A stretch of DNA of 64,000 nt, from NCBI GenBank assembly GCA_947247005.1, contig OX365952.1:7028501-7092500 (forward strand). Reading direction: 5' to 3'. Position 1 is the first letter of the stretch, and every line of letters begins with the position of its first letter. The position numbers were made by a program, and so were the translations under genes. The notes below the pieces were generated by a model. It worked only from the letters and a program-made list of their open reading frames with translations, was not told the DNA's origin and ran no database searches. This DNA is from Spisula solida. Lineage: Eukaryota; Mollusca; Bivalvia; Venerida; Mactridae. Shown here piece by piece: positions 60,204 through 64,000 of this stretch.

Positions 60204-60260
60204 ACGAGGTGTGTTCGATATGTATTGTCACTGTCCTTTGTATTTTTCTATGACAATATT
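60204..60260 (+). mobile_element. Possible mariner-type transposon end
   Basis: TACGAGGTGTGTTCGATATG followed by TATTGTCACTGTCC resembles mariner termini (TA, then CGAGGTGTG..). I could not find the other end or a transposase frame nearby. Confidence 0.4.
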
Positions 60261-62050
60261 TAGAAGGATTCTACGATCACTGTCTAAAAGGTGCATGTTT
60301 CTATTATATATCTGGAAAATTACATAGCCTTTCGTCAACAATTAAGTAATTTATTGAACTAAGAAGAGGGTATGCTCGAGTACACTGGCCTTATGTTCAT
60401 TTTAAGCTAAATTTGTGTTATTGGGAGGCGTTTAAGCCTCTCATTACTACCATTGCCCATTTCTTAATACAAAATTAACCGCCTTTAGGCTGCTATGTGA
60501 ATCCGCATTCAAGTAGTTCCAGAAACTGTCAACATTCCCAATACTGCTACATATTATGTTTCTCCAAATTTTTAACTGATTCAAGCCAATCAGCAACATT
60601 TGTTTATTCTAAGATCAACAATTATTGTGAAACTGTCCGTTAAATCGATATTTTTGCAAAAAAATCACTACACCGGCCGATACCGAACTTGTTTCATAAT
60701 ACTAAAATGACGTGTTCATCAAATGTCCCGGCTGTAAAGCTATTTTAAGAAACTTCAGACTACGGTCAAGTGATGGTTTTATCAATGAATTGTATACGGT
60801 CTGCAAAGTACTGTTATGCAATCATATGGTGTCGCTGTACTAGCTAGCCGCTTTCTATAGACTGTCTCACGCTGTGAGGGAAGTGATTACAAGACGGTAC
60901 TGTAGAATCTGATAAATAGGCGCGTAGTATTATTTTAAAGCCACGTTTGATATACGCATTCAATACACGTATTACATATAAATTAATATGCACCTTTTAA
61001 CAATTATTTAGATACCCAACATGCCTATATAGTCACATATGCCTATTTTGACATTCAAGACAAGATCGGCAATAAGAAAACGAACATTAAACGTGTAAAG
61101 TCGGTTTAAGTTTTAGTAGCAGCAACCAGATCGCCTCCCAGCAATACTCTCCGTGCTTTGATCTTTGCAGTAGTTGTTTAGAAAAGTAAATGTCAGTATT
61201 CGTTAAACTGCAACATACGATACGATAACTGGATCCTTATATTTCAATTAGAACTTTAAATCAAAATGAAATTATTTGTTGTCTACGAGTTAGACGGTCA
61301 AAACAAGGGAGATCACTCTTATTTATACCAAATGATGCTTGTTGTTTCACGCATCAATAACTTCATATCAATTGTATTTTGAATGAAAATTATTTCCAGA
61401 AATCAATGTTGATGGTCAATGGCTTACATACATGTATGATATGTCAAATTCCAATCAATTAAACTAATCGTAAATTTTCATTGAAAAATAGCACGCTTTT
61501 TTTACTAATTTTGAAACCTATTTTTGCGACTTTGAAATGCTCTTAGGTTGTTCAAAAATGGCAATCAAGTACAGCAAATAATGTTTTTATCGAAGGAATT
61601 TACATTATTTACGGTATGATTGTTGTGGAATAAGATTATTTCCCGAAAGAGTTATTCGCAAAAATTCGCAGTGTCTATTACTAGCCCTTTGAAAAGACAA
61701 CAGAAACAACAGTCCGGTAATTCAATTTTATTGATTTTTCACGAAATATCGCGGAAATTTTGATGGTTCCAGAAATGTATAATTTTCTTATTTGTGACCC
61801 AAGTGATAATACATATCAAACACTACTCGTATTTATAATTACATTATGAATATGATTATAATAAAGATTAAAAATAGTATGATAATGTTTTACCCTTTTC
61901 ATGGTACGTATATGAGATAGTCCCAGCTTCAATAGTGCAAAAAGCTCTCTTCGACGCTGATGGGTTGAAAAACCGGCAACCAATCAGCAACGACAATCAA
62001 TGTGACCTACTGACCTAGATACACCACTATATATAGGGTGTTACAAGTTA
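60261..62050. other. No recognisable feature
   Basis: AT-rich with no protein-like ORF of 60 codons or more and no matches to other parts of the window that I can see. Confidence 0.5.
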
Positions 62051-62061
62051 TATCAATAATA

Positions 62062-62400
62062 ATATATATGTGGACAAGTGGTCTAATGGTAAGAGCTACT
62101 GACTGCTGATCTGAAGGTTGTGGGTTCGATCCCTACTCCAGACGGTCAAAACAGAAATGCTTTCAGTGTTTCCCATCTTGCATAACTAAAATTACTAACA
62201 GTCTTTGGACGAGACGTTAAGCGAGGTCCCGTGTATGACGCTTTACATCGGCACGTAAAAGAACCAGGGATGCTTCTGGAACTGGAGCATCTTCTGTAGC
62301 ATGCCTGTATCATGCACTATCCCCCAAAACTAAAGTGACTAGCCTCTACTGGGGGCCTCGCACATATGGATTTTCGGTGGCGAGGATAAATAAAAGCAAA
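62062..62400 (+). mobile_element. tRNA-derived SINE with conserved central domain
   Basis: The head has AGTGGTCTAATGGTAAGAGC (A box) and GTGGGTTCGATCCCTA (B box). The body has CAGTGTTTCCCATCTTGC, GACGAGACGTTAAGCGAGGT, GGCACGTAAAAGAACCAGGG and an end GGCGAGGATAAATAAAAGC. The CAGTGTTTCCCA link to 2693-2815 marks the same SINE family. The body resembles the central domains of widespread animal SINE superfamilies, but I cannot name which. The tail AATAATATC-type repeat follows at about 62400-62420. Confidence 0.7.
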
Positions 62401-63255
62401 TAAACAATATCAATAATACGTTGAAAAGCTGCGTCGAGAGACACAAGTGACTATCAAGCCGGTTCGCTCCGCTAGCCCAGTAAATAAAGCACCCACTTGT
62501 CATCCGAACTGTCTGGCTGGTTGTGACCGCCGAGATACTTAAAGTATGCACCCTGTGATGACGTTCTGTAGCGAGTTTCTGTTGAGATTATTCTTTATTG
62601 CATTTGTACTTCCACTGTCATGTCAATTTATAAATATGTATGATATCATATAATTTGTGTATTGGCCGGATGCCTTAATACAATAAACCTAGAATATATT
62701 GGTAAAAACCAATGCTAAATCGGTTGGATACGACCCAACCACATCATTAAGTGGTCACAATGCATATAATGATACATGTATAAAGCATAAACATTTGATA
62801 AACAGTGGCCATGCAATAGAGTGAATTCGCCCTAAAATAAAACAAGCACAATGGTCATTTATTTGGCTCAAGACGAGGAAGAATATAGTACCGTATCACT
62901 TATTACATTATACATGATATTGTCACGGCGTCTACCACGTTATTAAAAGGTCTGTGTCCCATCCATTCCAGTTGATCACTAAATAATGCACCATCTAAAC
63001 ATTAGAGGTGCGAATGTGTAGCGATAACCGCGGTGCCATCCAAAATACCGGTATTTTATCACAATTCACCACTCTTCTAATATTCTTTTCAACAAACCAG
63101 GACACAAATGGTTTCGGTTCATTGTCAAACGCATTGAACCACCTCTGCACGTGGTTTGGTTGGTTCGTGAATATCCGAAATTGTTCTAAAGTAAATAATC
63201 AAATAACAAAAAAAGTAAAAATGAAGATTCCCAATTCTCAAAAAAGTCAGAACTG
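62401..63255. other. Mostly featureless; one satellite-like unit
   Basis: TAGCCCAGTAAATAAAGCACCCACTTGTCATC at 62473-62505 resembles a single unit of the 37-bp satellite standing alone. The rest is AT-rich with no feature I can support. Confidence 0.45.
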
Positions 63256-64000
63256 GTGAATGAAAGAAACACTGACCTACATTCGTCATTATACATACAA
63301 AACACGGGAATCTCGGAACTCGTTGAACATAGAAACCCTGACCTACATTCGTCATTACACATACAAAACACGGGAATCTCGGAACTCGTTGAACATAGAA
63401 ACTCTGACCTACTATCATCATTATACGTAAAAACCACACCAGAATCTCGGAACTCGTGGAACATAGAATATCTGGTCTACATTCGCCATTATACATACAC
63501 AACACGGGAATCTCGGAACTCGTGGAACATAGAAAGTCTGGTTTACATTCGCCATTATACATGCAAAACACGGGAATCTCGGAACTCGTGGAACATAAAA
63601 CATAATAATAATAATAAAGACTTTATTTTACGAGGAAACTCATTTGACAATTAAATTAAATGGCAATCTTCCATGAGATCCTCAACAATTAACAGTTGAA
63701 CAAGAACACTAGTACATAAAATGAAATAAACATAATGGCAATTTGGCCCATATGACGTCCACAATATCATAATTTTATATATAATTGGGGAATCTCATAA
63801 AAGAGTTTCAGTGAAAGGATGTGCGAAACCGATATGTGTGAAATCTACAATAAAAGGAAGGTAAAAACTCTGGTCAACATTCGTCATTATACATACAAAT
63901 CACGGGAATCTCAGAACTCGTGGAACATAGAAACCTGGTCAATATTCGTCATTATATATAAAACACAGGAATCTCGGAACTCGTCGAACATAGAAACTCT
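63256..64000 (+). repeat. 66-bp minisatellite, continues beyond the window
   Basis: Units contain TACATTCGTCATTATACATA, ACACGGGAATCTCGGAACTC and TGGAACATAGAAA. Starts of GGGAATC are at 63306, 63372, about 63440, 63506 and 63572, that is a 66-68-bp period. A LINE end splits the array at 63601-63861. Units resume to the end of the window. Because 66 is a multiple of three, several frames stay open and give repetitive ORFs on both strands. Confidence 0.9.
63601..63861 (-). mobile_element. LINE 3' end inserted in the minisatellite
   Basis: On the minus strand it ends TCAAATGAGTTTCCTCGTAA, AATAAAGTC and (TTA)n, the same family as 34766-34889. Flanks are TAAAA at 63596-63600 and at 63862-63866. 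Removing it restores a normal minisatellite unit. Confidence 0.75.

Overview
This is eukaryotic, AT-rich, non-coding-dominated DNA with short-period tandem arrays, nested inverted-repeat transposons, tRNA-derived SINEs and several LINEs. Some repeat types look like ones I associate with bivalve molluscs: 145-bp arrays built on 'TTGTGACCTAGTTTTTGACC', elements opening with a GGGCCCAAAGGGCCC palindrome and closing with GTGAGCTAAAA, and elements opening with GCCCCCCTATCGATAG. The taxon call, a bivalve or a close lophotrochozoan relative, is inferred from that resemblance. Only one ordinary host gene is recognisable.

Layout. (1) 1-518: tail of a LINE reverse transcriptase, minus strand. (2) 519-34765: two abutting giant terminal-inverted-repeat (TIR) elements of one family, called here X (519-14697) and Y (14698-34459). 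Both have ends TATGGAAAGCCGG...CCGGCTTTCCATA and subterminal regions packed with AGTTCG motifs. Y is a snap-back inverted duplication: left arm 14698-18977, loop 18978-21523, long right arm 21524-34459. X, the Y left arm and the Y right arm are three copies of one sequence, so insertions, deletions and empty sites can be read directly. They reveal a young LINE with a 17-bp target duplication at 24494-27870, a LINE 3' fragment at 1870-2459, several MITEs and tandem-cored elements, and a 306-bp direct repeat flanking Y. No transposase is visible in either element. (3) 35440-48301: a second cluster, four copies of a roughly 1.9-kb TIR element (ends GGGCCATATTCACAT) in orientations +, -, +, -. Two are split by other TIR elements: 35751-38753 (3-bp ATA duplication, CGTACG-rich ends) and 44552-47269 (TA duplication). 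(4) 48302-53961: a long hairpin, a decayed LINE (49520-51685), SINE heads and repeat fragments. (5) 53962-57159: a two-exon beta-1,3-galactosyltransferase-like (GT31) gene with an unusually long acidic repeat stem. (6) 57222-60150: a 37-bp satellite that looks like the 5' half of a tRNA-derived SINE, with a 0.9-kb higher-order duplication. (7) 60200-64000: a mariner-like end, a complete-looking SINE, and a 66-bp minisatellite split by a LINE 3' end.

Apart from the glycosyltransferase, the window is best read as a stratigraphy of transposition. Because several copies of the same large element lie side by side, the order of many events can be inferred without outside data.
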